This document shows, in pieces, positions 1 to 12,988 of a stretch of 64,000 nt of DNA. Position 1 is the first letter of the stretch; each line of letters begins with the position of its first letter. Position numbers and translations under genes: made by a program. The notes beneath the pieces are model-generated. The model was not told the DNA's origin, did not search any database, and saw only the letters and a list, made by a program, of their open reading frames with translations. The stretch comes from Dipetalonema caudispina (taxonomy: Eukaryota > Nematoda > Chromadorea > Rhabditida > Onchocercidae), in contig JABVXV010000019.1 of the NCBI GenBank assembly GCA_013365325.1, positions 62,001-126,000 on the forward strand, read 5' to 3'.

Positions 1-57
1 TTCTTAAATGAATTTCAAACATAATTCCAGTTTCGCCATACTTCAGAATCATTTCAG

Positions 58-1191
58 CAATTCAAGACTGTCAGAGCACAGCATGCAAAGTGAATGAATC
101 AAGATTAAAACAAGAAAAAGTTGAGGAAATAGACTACAAATGGAAGTGGAAATTGATGAAATTGGATGTCCACGAAAAATACATGCCAATGTGTAAGTGT
201 TTTAATTGAACTTTTAATGCACTTGAAAAATCTCCATGTAATCATTCTGAAACAATGGAATTGTTTAACAATTAGATTTCTACAGCATCACGCTAATCTT
301 GCAATTTAGAATCTCTTTGACATCCGATGAGGAGGAAGTTTTTTTTTCTTAAGCAGATAGTTTGTACTTCGAATTCTAATCGAGGGTTTGGGAAAAATAC
401 TGACCGAAATGTTCCCACGCCTCACCTGAATATAAAGAATTCTTGGTTGGTCGGATGGCGGAACAACTTAGAACTCAGTTTTCCGTCAAGAACGTGCAGT
501 ATCACGTGTAGCTACATCTTATTTGGAATAGCACAAGAGAGACAAACGGATTTATTTCTCTTAATCGACAAATTTCAAAATTATCCGCGAAATGTTTCTC
601 TGTGATTTATGGGATGGAACGCTTAATATGTCCGTGAAGACAAAACTATTTCGGGGTCATTCATAATTTTTGCTTGGATTCATTATTATGCTAAAATTTG
701 GGAAGAACTTTTTTGAGTTTTTATGATGACTAGTCTATGTCAATTATAAGTCTGACCCCAACGACCAAAGTTCATTTCGCTCATTAATTCAAGCAGTCCA
801 TTAATTTCTGTCTTTATAAGTAAATGTGGTCCCAATATTTGATATTTTTTCTGGAAAAAAGAGATTCATGACAACTGAAGGATTTGGAAATTACTACAAA
901 GTAACTCGAAAATCATAGTCTTCCACATTTTCTCACGGATTAGACAGAAGTCCCAGAATCCACGCCACCTTTGTTCGAATTTCTGTTTTCGATTTTCTTT
1001 TAACAGGGAATGAGTACTCTGTCCAGTTAACCAATTGAATAAATCGTTCATTTATTAATTCCACACATAAATTAAAAAAATCATCGATTCCAGAGATATG
1101 CAAACGGGTGAAATAATTACATACATTTTGGGCATATTCGCCATCATTCTAATCATTTCGACGATGCTTTACTACCGATACTGCAAAAAAA
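58..1191 (+). CDS. 3' part of a probable single-pass membrane protein gene (two exons, tentative)
   Basis: Two plus-strand exons are proposed, 58-192 and 1096-1191. The first follows a TTTCAG acceptor, ends at a GTAAGT donor (phase 1) and encodes a charged segment with two nearby cysteines (DCQSTAC). The second encodes a transmembrane helix from about 1,113 to 1,165 (GEIITYILGIFAIILIIS) followed by YYRYCKK, and ends at another GTAAGT donor. To keep frame the second exon must use the second AG of a CAGAG acceptor, because the first AG would create a stop. A short last exon at 2080-2120 (after GTTTTAG, ending TGA) is in the right phase and would give a tail of about 14 residues. The N-terminal exons lie outside the window. 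The layout suggests an extracellular domain, one membrane pass and a short cytoplasmic tail. I do not recognise the family. Confidence 0.4.
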
Positions 1192-2921
1192 GTAAGTCTA
1201 TTGAAGTTTTCAAGCTCCAAACCGTACCTATGTAAAATAAAAGTAAATACGAGTCATCTTACGAACAACAACAGACTAGCTACTGAATTCATTTAGTTTC
1301 TTTTATGTGACTGTAGAAATCTTTAATTTGAAAAATGAATCATGCCCCGAACTTCTGAGAATTATCTTTCCAATTTTATCCCATTCAAAATTACGTGACA
1401 TAGATGAAACCTTGACTCATTTAAAGTCGGGAATCCCCTACTAATTTTTGGGTTAATATTATGTACAATACATTATTGATGCAGTACTCACCCAGCAAGA
1501 TAGTAAATCCCCGACTACCTTTATCCGAAATTCTGAAGTTTATAAACTCACTCTTCGCTACAAAATACTTTACGTATATATCATGTATCCATGCGAAATA
1601 AAAAATACGAAATTGCGATCGGAAATTTGGAAGCAAAAGATTATAGCAATAATTTATTGGTCTTCAGAAAATTAAGAAAAAAACAGAAAATATGACGTTG
1701 GGATCTTTTTTTCCAAAAAATTGCAGCATTTATTTCAAAATCTCCGGTTTAAATTTCGGTAAAAAAGTCCATTCTTCGTAATCATTTTGCGACTTAAATT
1801 ACGAAAATTTGTTCAACCTCCCGAATTCTTCTAAAACAAAGCTTTCATGACTAAAAGTCTAGACAAGCAAAGATTTTTTTACTGCTTCATTTGAAATTAT
1901 TCCTAGTCATTCAAAATAACAGATTTTATCCTTATCAAAACTAAATCACAAATATTCATATACTATCTGATCATAAAGGAGAACTGTTTAAGATAAGCAA
2001 ACAACCATAAAAATAGAAGCTATTTTATCCATTGTAGTAGTTCTAGAACCAAAACGATTCAGAAATTCAAGCGTTTTAGACATTCCACACAATACCAGAA
2101 TCAACAAAACCATATTTTGAATTTAATCATTCCAAAATTGAAATTCTTCCACACATACCAAGCAAAACACAGAGACGATATTTTGTTTCTGACCTCTTAT
2201 AAAGCTAGTCAAGTCCGGATAACTAGCGAATATTACATGTAATACATGGTCATAATACCCGAAAAATGGGGTATTTTAAATACACAAATTTTCATGACTG
2301 ATGCATTTGTATAATAAGCGAATTATGTAGTGCAAGCGACGCACAAATGCGAATTTTAGGGTAAAACTGGTGTATGCATAAAAATTTAGGTAGCTATGAA
2401 AGTGGTAGTTTTTTGTTTTTAAACTTTACCATTTAAAATCTTTTGAAGTAAAATAACGGAATATAGTAATAAGTGAACTTATCATTACTATATTCTTTCC
2501 AACTGCAAATTCCGAGATACATAAATAGCAATAAGGAGAAGAAATTGTTAAAACACGACAAATATAAAAGCTGTCAATTCTATGCAAGAAGTTACAAATA
2601 TTAGATAAGGCACTTCCGTAAGTCACAGTGCGTAAGTTGAATTTCTGTGGCAAATAAAAAAATGAGATATGGCCATTAGCGGGATGAAACAACATTATAA
2701 AAGGTCTCATCAACAGTAAATAATTTTTGTCGTTTAGAACTCCCTACACGTTAAAACATTAAATAGACAAACTTCAATGAAACTAAGCTTTCGGTAGTGC
2801 AAACATTACTGAAAAAGTTGCAAATAAAATACATATGTATTTCGCAGTTTCCTGCAAAAACTTTAGTTCAGTACTTAATAATTCTGGTAAACAAGTCATG
2901 ACGAATCATAAATAACGTTCA
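1192..2921. other. Intron or intergenic stretch, no supported gene except a possible tail exon
   Basis: This is AT-rich sequence between the membrane-protein exon on the plus strand and the 3' end of the C9orf72-like gene on the minus strand, so the two genes converge here. Apart from the possible terminal exon at 2080-2120 I see only short frames without good splice sites. Confidence 0.5.
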
Positions 2922-5900
2922 TCAAAGCTTGTTCGATTCACATATAAAATCAGCAAACTCCGGTAAAATTCGTTCAGCTTCAGACAAGGTTACTAGAAAT
3001 GATGCATTGCTGACTAAATCAAGTGACTTTCGTGCTGGCCAAAGACTCCATTTTGAGCTTGTTGTATGTTGCTTATATGAATAATCCGGTTCACTAAATA
3101 AATAGCAATGAGTTTAAAAATCCAATCTTTCATTTAATCTTCTATTTTATAATTACACTCTCTCTAGGTTGCTCTGCTTTTCATTTTCTTAGTGACAATC
3201 AATAGCTTGTAACGATCAATATAGTAAATCTTAACGTTTAAAAAAAAGTTTAGAAAAAACTAACCTTATGTCCTGTACATATGCAATAAGTGCTCTAGCT
3301 GAATTTTCAACCATCAATCTGAACTGTCTTATAAATCCCAAACGAGCACTTCTTTCAAATGGCAATAAATCCATTCTGATCAAAAAATTTGTAACGCGAG
3401 GGTCTGCATGGCAATTTCGTAGTTCACTAGAAAACTTAACACCGTGGAAAACATCGAAATTATGAACAAATAGAAATTATACATTGAGGAGATAAAATTC
3501 AAATAAAAATTGCAACAGGAAAATTATGAAGAGTTCAAATGGTTCTAAGATTTGCAAAGAATGATTTCTTTGGAAATAATACCAACATTTTCGGAATTAT
3601 TGAATCTTTGAAATCAACGCCGGTTCCTTTCAGTATCTGCGTGATATCGTTTCTTTGCTTGAGAAGCTTTAGTGTACGATGTTTTGGATATGGTGAAGAA
3701 GTACATACAATTCGACGATCCAGATCAATCACTGTTAACGGCCAATGTGATTCGGTACCAGCATACATTATAGTGATCAGCTCAATCTGAATCAAAATGG
3801 AATTGTATATGAAAATTGCTAATTTCATATAAAAATGTTTATCTATTTTTTTTTTTTTGCTGAACTTTTATTTCATTTGAAAAACTGCTAATAGTTCCTA
3901 TAATAGTTTCCACATAGTTCCTGCTTTTGTGGTATCGAAGTTCGATCGAATTATATCAATAAAAAATAAAATACTCGCTGAATAGCTTGAAGACGAAGAT
4001 AAGGAGAATAAGGGTGTTGAAACGGCTTAATACATAACCATCGCCATTCTGGTGCAACAAACAAGCACAGCGTCAGTAACATCTATAAGAAAAAATATAA
4101 ACATGAAACAGAAACGATGAAATTTCATACAATTCCTCGAAAACATATATTCGAAAAATGAAATCTACCTTGATAACATCAGCTTTCTTGTCGCCAACAA
4201 TAACACAGTGCGACTGCGACAAGAGTACCGCTGTTATAGCTTTCGCTAAAAACGAATTGTTTTGCAGTTTTCCATTACCAAAATATGTTTGTCGAAACTG
4301 CAACTAAAACAATAAAATAAGTTGCAAAATTCTATCTTCAATTATGTTTTTTAATTCATGAAAAACAAATCCGAGTGTACTGTTAGTGATGCAAAGTAAA
4401 ATTATGCAAAATTTAAAGAATTCCCAATTAGGACACGAATATATTTGCTAAAATCCACAAATTAAATCTTTAACAATCTTTAAATGAACAAAACAAATTG
4501 AAATATGCACCATACTAAAACATCGATGCTGAATGTACCAATGACTTCAACTTAAACGTGAGAAATACAAAGTTTCAAATAAAAAATATCTCTCCTCCTC
4601 ATTGCATAATCGTTATCCCTTTATTTCACTATATCATCATCGACAAATGCAAAAGTTTCTGTGATAAGAAAATGAAAAATATTACAGTTTTCATCAGTCA
4701 CATAAAACAATGCTAACCCGAATATCATGAGTACTTTGTGGCAACAACGGATAAGCTTCACAAACACCAATAAATGACATCAGTTTCGATATTTCTTTGG
4801 TTGCACGACATATAAAATCTTCTATATTTTCCTGTAATTTTCAAAATTCCACAAATAAATTTTGTCAGACTTATTTTCCATGTTTTGAGGATAAATGAAC
4901 TTTTTGAATGTCTTATATGACTTATAAAGATGAAAATCTTCCAACTCAAAAATAGCAAGCAATCAGAGTAATAAGAAAGTCTTAGAATAAAAACATACTG
5001 TTAAATAAGAGATCCGCAAACGCGGTATAATATCTATAAATGCTTCCTCAATTATATTCTGTCTTTCAGCATACCACTCCCATCTGTAAAAAAATTTTTC
5101 TTACTCAATTTTTTGTTTTGTTCATTTCCCACTTGAAATGCTAAAATTTTCTGAATGGAAAAATATTGTCACTGAACACTTTTGATTGTTTTATTGAACC
5201 GATATGCAATCATAAAGATTGTATTTCGATGGAATCGTGTACATCACCGTTAAGTTAAGATCTTCCAATAAAAAACCAAAAGTACTATTATAACTTCAAC
5301 TGCTGTTACCATAAAAAATGAAAGGAAAAACTAAAATGGCAAACTAACTTTGAGTAATCACCAAGAAGTGAAATAGCACACATAGCACGGTCATGACGAG
5401 CACCATGATTCACTTGAAACAAATATGAACCAACAAAAAGGCGACGTTTCGGTAACAAAGTCAACTTATGTATTACTGGATTTGATGGCATCGGTGTGCT
5501 GAAAGAATTTCATTCTGTTGCATATAAACTCTTAAAGGAACTGTAATGGAACCTGATGAAAAATTTTCTCCTATCATTTTCTCGTAGGAAATTTGCTAAA
5601 ACAATAGCTATATGGGTCTGCCAAAGGTCGAAACTTTGAAACCTTAAATAAGAATATTTCCGACTTCATGGTAGTTATTACGAACAAGGCAGATAAATTA
5701 GGTATGATACCTGCAAATTTGTTCAGCAAGAACGAATTTGGCGACATATTCTTCATCAGAGAGCTGGACTGTACTACTCCCACCAACCAAATCACAAAGC
5801 GTCTCATAATCAGCCTGTCCAACATATTGAGCGCTTTGTTCTTTGTCGACATAATTTTTAGTCACCTGCAGATAGCTTCAAATGGTAGACAACAATTCTT

Positions 5901-7958
5901 TGAAGTCAGAGATTATGTTTCCATTCCCAATTCTAGCATCAAATGCATAAGTAAAGCTGCTAGACAATGCTTGAGTCATTTGATTAAAAATGCTGGGAAA
6001 ATAGCAAAATACTCTTCTTTTCTTTCGGCGATTCATTTTTAACTTAACTTAAGAGAATCAGTGTTTAAATTGAAGCTAAAAATTACGATTAAAATATTCT
6101 TGTCACGTTCAAAGTTTTGCCATTTATTACAGCAGTTTTCTAATGGCAGCGCAATGGTATGCCAACATAGCTGTGCATAAGCCGTACTTTTATATAACCA
6201 AGTAAGTTAGGCAAATTTAACTCTAAATAAGCTGTACAGTCTTTTTCATTCAGCTTAAATTGTACGCTTACAACCGTACGTATTAGGAAATCATACATTA
6301 TTGCCCGTTTCGGTGCGATCGTGACTAACAATGTAGGATGCTTCTGTTACTTCTTCATTTAGCTTAACATTCAACATTTCCTTTGCATGTGAAGAGGCCA
6401 TTGTACTCAATTCACTATACATCGATACAGTACCTACTATACCCGAATCAACACCAGACGAAACCATTCCTTGAATTTAGTAATTAAACATTCCTGAATT
6501 TGTGTAATCTACTATGCATTAAAAAAAATCATAGCATTTAAGGAAGAATAAATTTTATGGAAGTTCTTAAATACCTTGCAAATCTTCGCTATTTTTTGCA
6601 GATGTTTCATCAAGCACCAGCAAATCCCCTTCATTTAATGAGCTCATTCCAGTAACTTCTTCCGCCTGACTTAATGATGATAAATTCATGTTAAAAGATA
6701 TCAAATCTGATGACAAAATAACCTCTGATATAATTAGAATGTATTCCGCGCTAAAATGATACGTTAACTAACTTTGTTCTGACAAACCAAGAAACTGGGA
6801 AACATACCTTGTGAACGCTGCTGTCCTTATCACTGTTTGTTGAACTTTCAAGGTCGTCATTTCTTGATGTAGAAGTCAAACTTGTCTATAATACATGAAA
6901 ATAAAAAAATGATAGTTGATGAATTCAATAATACCAATTTCAAGCACTATTCGCACCTAATCAGTACTCTTGTGTTCTCGATCTGGTTATACCATTATGA
7001 ATAAAATCTTTAATATATTTATTATAGATCATAAATTACAGACTAAGAAAGACAGAGAATTAACATACTAAATGTTTCATATGATCACTGTCACTAGCAG
7101 TTATCGTAGTAGTTCCATCGATAGTTGAATGGCTTTCAGTCATGAATTCATCCAAATACAATCGTTCATCACTACACACGAGCATATTCATTTTGAAAGC
7201 ATCGTAAGGCAATTCAGAAGCCTGCTAAAACAAAGTAGAAAGAGAAAAAGTCCAAAAACTAGAAGGGATATGCAAATTCAAATTAGAAATGATTGGACAA
7301 AAAATATCGATATTAAAGTATAAGGAATAAAAAAACTATTGAAAGCTAACATCACAGCGATGACAAAAGAGATCTCTACTGATATCTGTACACATGGTAC
7401 ATTCTTGCATGTCGGATATTGCTTCTGTCAACAACTTACTCTGAAACTACTACACACTACAAGCGTCATAATAAATGATTTTCTTTTTTAAAAGATTGAG
7501 AATAATCTAGAAAAACTGACATGCAATTTCAGCACTGAAAATGACGAGTTACAAGATAGCTTACCCTATAGACATCGTCAATTTCTTCATAATCAGCAGC
7601 ACTTCCACCACCTTTAGTCACGGAAGACGTGAGACTTGAATCATCACGTGAACTATCTGACAGTGAACTTTTGCCGCTTGACGTAGGTTCGCTTGCAGCA
7701 GTAACTGCTTCCCACGTGAAACCCAATTCAGGTCCAGTCATATAATCAAATGATGACCATACCACTTTTCGAACGGCACACAGATGACGCACAGGAACTT
7801 GAATTTTGCGTGATGAATTCTGAAATATAGCAGTAGCAGTGGTGAGAGATTTAGCAATAAGGGAGTATTTATCATATTTTGTAATTCCCCACCTCGATAG
7901 CTTCATAGATTTGAAGGAATGCGTCAGCTTCGATCGCTTCCGAAACCGTTTCCTCCAT
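2922..7958 (-). CDS. alfa-1: C9orf72 / ALFA-1 homologue, DENN-module protein, 17 exons, 779 aa
   Basis: Exons, 5' to 3': 7958-7893, 7819-7565, 7440-7351, 7221-7069, 6885-6808, 6722-6575, 6469-6297, 6042-5891, 5833-5711, 5498-5349, 5083-4999, 4831-4718, 4303-4169, 4082-3975, 3786-3583, 3434-3265 and 3057-2922. They sum to 2,340 nt with compatible phases and one terminal stop. Family recognition rests on ordered matches to C9orf72. VVWSSFDYMTGPELGFTWE (about 41-59) matches the first longin strands. VQLSDEEYVAKF (about 394-405) matches the LLSDGEITF strand. LFVGSYLFQVN...HDRAM, W..YAERQNIIEEAF, FLAKAI..VLLSQSHCVIVGDKK and LLTLCLFVAPEW follow in order, then the helical C-terminus. In vertebrates C9orf72 works with SMCR8 and WDR41 as a GTPase-activating complex in autophagy and lysosome regulation; that role is assumed here by family. 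About 330 residues are inserted between the first two blocks. The exon 8/9 junction (5891/5833) and several AAG acceptors are the least certain parts. Confidence 0.88.
7351..7440 (-). other. CxxC-x8-CxxC cysteine cluster in the C9orf72-like insert
   Basis: Exon 3 of the C9orf72-like gene encodes 30 residues with cysteines at about 121, 124, 133 and 136 (CTMCTDISRDLFCHRC). The spacing C-x2-C-x8-C-x2-C is that of a small zinc-ribbon or zinc-knuckle site. The exon has a TTTCAG acceptor and is in phase 0 on both sides, so it could be skipped without changing the frame. Zinc binding is inferred from spacing only. Confidence 0.5.
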
Positions 7959-9166
7959 TATCAACACCTTCGCCGCCACAAAACAAAAAATCCATCAACA
8001 TACATCCTCCAACAAATCACTTACAACCATTTCTACACAGAACGGTAATTATGCATAAACATCCATCCACTTATAAGATGACCACGATAAGAAGGACACA
8101 ACGAAAATAATCACATCCCAGGCATTTCTACTTTTATTTCATTTGATAAGGAATGAATTGATTTCTTGTACGTCAATTGTGACCGTATACTTATTCGTTT
8201 TTGCATAAAGATATCATGTATCTAGAGAATGCTACATTTATTTAAGTGAAATAAAAATAAGAGTAATGAGAAGAGCAAACAGTGTTTCTTAAGTATTACA
8301 TACTTGAAGGACATGAACAATGCGTTTTTTCTATCTATCCTGAATTGGTAATTCTGACAGCGAGAAAAGCAAATTTGTAGAAATTTTAAAACTGGTAAAA
8401 ATTACAGAACGAACTAGATACCATCATCCATTTTTATGATGGCTAGAAAATGAAAGACACCAAATGCATGACAATACAAGCAGATTTGTTTTTCATTTCC
8501 TTTTAACTTCATTTTTTGATTCGTTCTTAAAAGTGAAATTGAAGATTTTACATTTTATCGTGTGAAAAAAAAGGAAAAAATTTCTTGATTGAACCAACAA
8601 TTTCGGAATAATTTTTAAAATTGGAATTACAAGAGTTCGGATAATTGAGCTATTGTTTTTTTTTTTTTTATTTGGACTTCTCCTTGATAACAACAGTGAT
8701 TCATTCAGTAAAAGTGTATTTCTTCACTTTCTAGAAAAGATTGTTCAGCAAATATCTTATTAGGAGAGAAAAGAGTATTGACTTGATCTGTTCAGCAAAT
8801 GGTTTTCAATTGTTTTTATAAGATAACTAAGATTAATCAAATCTTCTCATGCTATTTAGTTAAGTATTTTTTGGGAAAAATACCGTTCTAAATTTTAGTA
8901 TTTCATAAGGAGTGACAAATTAAATGCAAGAAGTAATTGCATACAAAATGATATGATAATAATGCATTGTGATATTTGTAACGTTAACCTGCTATGCATG
9001 TCTTGAATTTACGTGTGTGCAATCGTAAAGTTTTAATAGCAAATAAGAAATTGTTTGCATAATACAATGTTTTCTTCTTGCATGGCTAGCAAGCATAAAG
9101 CACAACTTGAAAAACAAAAAATAAGTGCACATTAATAATGTATGGTCAGCAGTTCAAATTAATCAC
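7959..9166. other. Intergenic region between the phosphatase and C9orf72-like genes
   Basis: About 1.2 kb of AT-rich DNA lies between the stop of the upstream phosphatase gene and the start of the C9orf72-like gene, both on the minus strand. The first 70 bases upstream of the C9orf72-like start are GC-richer (GTGGCGGCG) and probably hold its 5' UTR and promoter. I see no coding exon here. The distance argues against a close-spaced nematode operon. Confidence 0.55.
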
Positions 9167-12100
9167 TCATTTTTTCTTTTGATTTCTTTCTTGTCGTTTC
9201 CGAGCAATAAGATCATCATATTCCTTGATTAGTGATATTATGTCTGGATTTTTGACCAATAAATCCTCTGCCAGCAAAATCTCGATGACCATCCGATAGA
9301 TGAATAAATACTGCTAAAACATTCATTATAGAATGAAAATAATCCTATACTTAGACTATTACTATTTCGGATTCACACTCTTGTCAGCATGCTGTAGGAA
9401 TTTATTCCTTCCGTAAATCACTTACTTATCACATTTCAAAACAAATCTTTCAGCTTATTCGTTTGTGTAGGCCTACTTTTTATGTAACAGAAAATAATGA
9501 ATCTGATTTTCTTAAGTAAGCTACATTCCAATGAGGATTTACAGTCTATTTTACGTTTCTTATCAGTATTTTCGAACAATTACACATTTCCTTATATTTT
9601 TCGATAATGAGAATCCGCCACTGTTACTACATATTAAAAAGTGAGCTAAATGAGCAAAGAGGGATGAAGAATATAAGTAATAATGATATATATTATTATT
9701 TTTGTTAAACAAATTGGTTATGATTGATGATACCTGGTCATTTTGTACGGCATGCATTCGCTGATCACGTAATTCCTTAACAATATCAGGAATTGATAGA
9801 TTTTCAGTATGTTTAAGTCGATCAACTGCCATAGATATGGCTGCAAATGTGCCCGTTCTGCAAATTTGGTCGAATTTTTTTCACTTGTACAAATCCAATT
9901 ACACTTCAGCAAAATTTTGTTAAACTTGTCCACTTGATATATTAGACCATTTTACTCTCTTTATGGAATGTTAAAGAAATAGAAAATAAGAATATATCAA
10001 ACAAACAATGGAAAAGATCCAATTACTATATCATTGCAATGAAAAATTCTAAACTGAACTAATAGATCAAGTGACAAATCCTACCAATATACGACGAAGA
10101 ATTTACTTAAAATATACTAAAATTCTCACCGAATGCTCTTTTCTACTTCGCATAATGAACGAAACAAACGAACCTATCATGATTTTTAACTGTTCCAGTT
10201 AAGTTAAAGATTTTGAAATTACGAGAAGCATACTAAACTTCAGAATTAACTTAAAACCGCAAATACAATTTCAAGAAGTCGAAGCTAAGGGCACAATGAT
10301 ATAGTTTAATATATCAAAGCAGTTGGTAAGTCTTTCTGTCCTTCTATGAAAAGTTTCTTTTGGCAAGATCGATGATCAATTGAATCAATTTGAAAAATAG
10401 CCAGTATATTAGCAGTTTTCCAATGTTCTATAATTTTTTCTATCGATATTAATTTTCAACAAAAATTTTTACTAAACTAGGCAAAGAATCCAAGTAGCAC
10501 TACATTATCTTACTTTTTCAATTTTAATTCTCGAATTCCAACTGTGTTTTTTCTTACTTCATCGTAAAGGATTTTAATTTACTTCAAAATTGATTACCTT
10601 CCAATTCCAGCGCTGCAATGCACAATGATGGGTTTTTTTTCAGAAAATTTTAGAGCTAGCGTTCGTACTTCGCGACATACCGGTGTTGACTCCGGTACAA
10701 AGTGATCAGGCCAACCACCATACAACAAATGTAATACCTTCAAAATAAATCATGTGAATTTCTCAATCCAGCTTAAAGTAATTCAGGTAATTGCTTTTTG
10801 ATCATTATTAACTTCGGGAAGTCTTTTCAGTGCTTGCTGATATGTTTTACAGTATTCGAAATGAGCATTTCTTATCATGAAGAATTATTAATGATAAACT
10901 TGTTAACGAAATCAACTGCTTAATAATAGGCTTCACAATAATAATATGTCTCTCAGAATCTTATCAGATACTATTACTGAAAAATAACAGTATCTGGTAA
11001 GGTTCAGACAAATATTTGACAAGCGTCGAGTTCGTCGGATGGTTCTTTTCAGCACAAAATTTACACTTAAAAATCACTATAATAGATTTGAAAAATAAAA
11101 AACTAAACTTTCTATGTTCGAAAATAATTAGCTGAATTTGAAAATAAAAATTCCATTGGGAATTTAATAATTTTTTTATATCGAGCACCTTCAACAGCTT
11201 TTATTTTAAATCAAATGGTTAATAAAAAATTGGAGAGGATAAAAACTATTGTTTGAAATTTGACTTTTACAGATATTGAGCTATCACAGAGAACTTATTA
11301 ACCTCATGTTTTTTATCCTTGTAAATAGCTTGTAGTTTTGTTCGGTAAACTTTTCGAAGTTGTGTCATGGGTGAAGTTTTTTCGACAATTTTGACACGAA
11401 TGGCTCCGTAATCTTTCCATTCCGAATCACTATTCGGGAAATATTCGGCACATTGAATTTTGCCTTCCTCATTCCATTGACATAATTGTATTATTATCTA
11501 TACTGAGCTATTTCAATTTTATAAGAATAAAATTGGTTTTAACCATCATGTTGCAGAGCTTTTGAGAAACTCCAGAAATGCCTTATGAAAAGTTTTTTAT
11601 TTCTTAGCAACATAAATGTTTACGTTGCTAAAACTCGTGATTTCAATTTACAGAAGTCAACTCTGCGTTTAGTTTACTGACCTTTGAATCTTCTTGTATG
11701 ATCATACACCAAAAATCCTCAATAGTGTTTGGTAGTGGTCCTTGTGCGCAAATGAAATTAGTATTTTCGCCAATTTGTACATATGAAGCATGATAGTAAT
11801 CATCGCCTATTGTTATTTGTTTCAATTTTTTTTTTAAATTTCAATTCAATCGAATTACAATAAGTTTCAGTTAGCTATTTGTTTGGAGCAAAGTAGAATA
11901 CAATTTTTGTCAAAATGATAAATGATGAATTGTAGTGCTGCACTGTTTATTTTAATAGAAAAAAAGATCTCTTACTGTTAGGTGTATCTCTGAGCACTAC
12001 TCTTGTTTTGTCCAGCAATTTGATATCTTCGAACCTTAATTTTCCGCAAAACTTGTAGAACTTTATGGTTCTTCGCTCTTTTTTTTTTTACGAAATCAAT

Positions 12101-12951
12101 TATATTGAAGAAATTTGACAAATTTGAAAATTTCTGAAGTGTCATTCACCGGTTTTTGTCGTAATTTTTGTCAGCTTCCCATGCATTCGTCGTGCCAGGT
12201 GGATTGTATGATCTTATTGTAGTGACGAATTCTCGTCTTATATTTCGAATACCCATATCAATCACCTGATCAGCCCAGAGTTCATATGGCGTCTTTTTCT
12301 TCTGTGGTTCGGAATATTTCGTGATCACTTTACCCGATTTTTCCTAGATTAATTGCATCAGAAATGGAAATTTTAAAACTTTGCTATATGTGATCACTTA
12401 GCCGGTAATAAAGAGAATGAAACAGGCCATAGACACTTCAACATTAATCTAGAGGAGGTCACTGATCGCTCTACTGCTGAAAGTATTGCCAACTCTTTTC
12501 GATACAAACAATTTGCGTTAGTCTGAAATAACTTAGCAGCTGTTGAATTACAGATGTCAAACTCAAATACGAAATCCGAATGTTTCCTCTGAATACTACT
12601 AGAATGCTATATTTAAATCAGTATCAGAAGTTTTATTTTTATACTTTGTTAATCCACGAGGATTTTATGACAAAATTATTAGCATGGCTTACTATTGTTT
12701 TGTGAACAAATTTTTTTCCAATGGGAGCCCGAAAGTCGTTTTGCACTGTTCGGCGACGAGCAATACCTTTTGATTGTCTCCTATCATCCAATGAGCATAC
12801 CATTCTTCCCTTGGTTGTCGTTGGTCGCTAAAGATATTTATTCTTAATCTTTTCATCATTTCTTGTCAGACCGATCAACCCAAAAAGATCTTTCCATTTC
12901 CCAATTTCGATTGGCAACAGACCTTTCTCGGCTGCATCTCCCTACTACCAT
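9167..12951 (-). CDS. Cytosolic protein-tyrosine phosphatase, single classical PTP domain, 9 exons, 395 aa
   Basis: Exons: 12951-12880, 12827-12693, 12343-12150, 12034-11976, 11806-11682, 11497-11303, 10737-10598, 9857-9734 and 9310-9167 (1,188 nt, in frame, one stop). All classical PTP motifs are present. The phosphotyrosine-loop region is KNRFEDIKLLD (about 132-142), followed by NSDDYYHASYV and FICAQGPLPNTIEDFW. The substrate region includes QLCQWNEEGK, the WPD loop is at 269-271, and the P-loop HCSAGIGRTGTF has Cys301 and Arg307. The Q-loop glutamines are at 339 and 345. The enzyme should therefore be active and hydrolyse phosphotyrosine. There is no signal peptide or membrane segment, the N-terminus is basic (RRQSKGIARRR), and the C-terminus is lysine-rich. 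It resembles the large nematode-expanded group of small PTPs, many germline-expressed in C. elegans; that expression is not shown here. The first two exons are less certain than the catalytic exons because their 52-nt intron was chosen to keep frame. Confidence 0.93.
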
Positions 12952-12981
12952 ATGTATCGTAGTCACGATAGGCGAACACAA

Positions 12982-12988
12982 CCTGTGA
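12982..12988 (-). promoter_or_regulatory. Likely trans-splice acceptor of the phosphatase gene
   Basis: On the minus strand a TTTTTCACAG acceptor ends at 12,983, 31 nt before the proposed phosphatase start at 12,951, with no earlier in-frame exon found. In nematodes this arrangement usually marks a spliced-leader addition site. It supports the chosen start, although an upstream cis-spliced exon cannot be excluded. Confidence 0.4.

Noticed and set aside
3539..3790. 83-codon plus-strand frame
   Set aside because: It is antisense to exon 15 of the C9orf72-like gene.
5668..6042. 124-codon plus-strand frame
   Set aside because: It lies antisense to exons 8 and 9 of the C9orf72-like gene, whose minus-strand frames match the family; the plus frame is a shadow.
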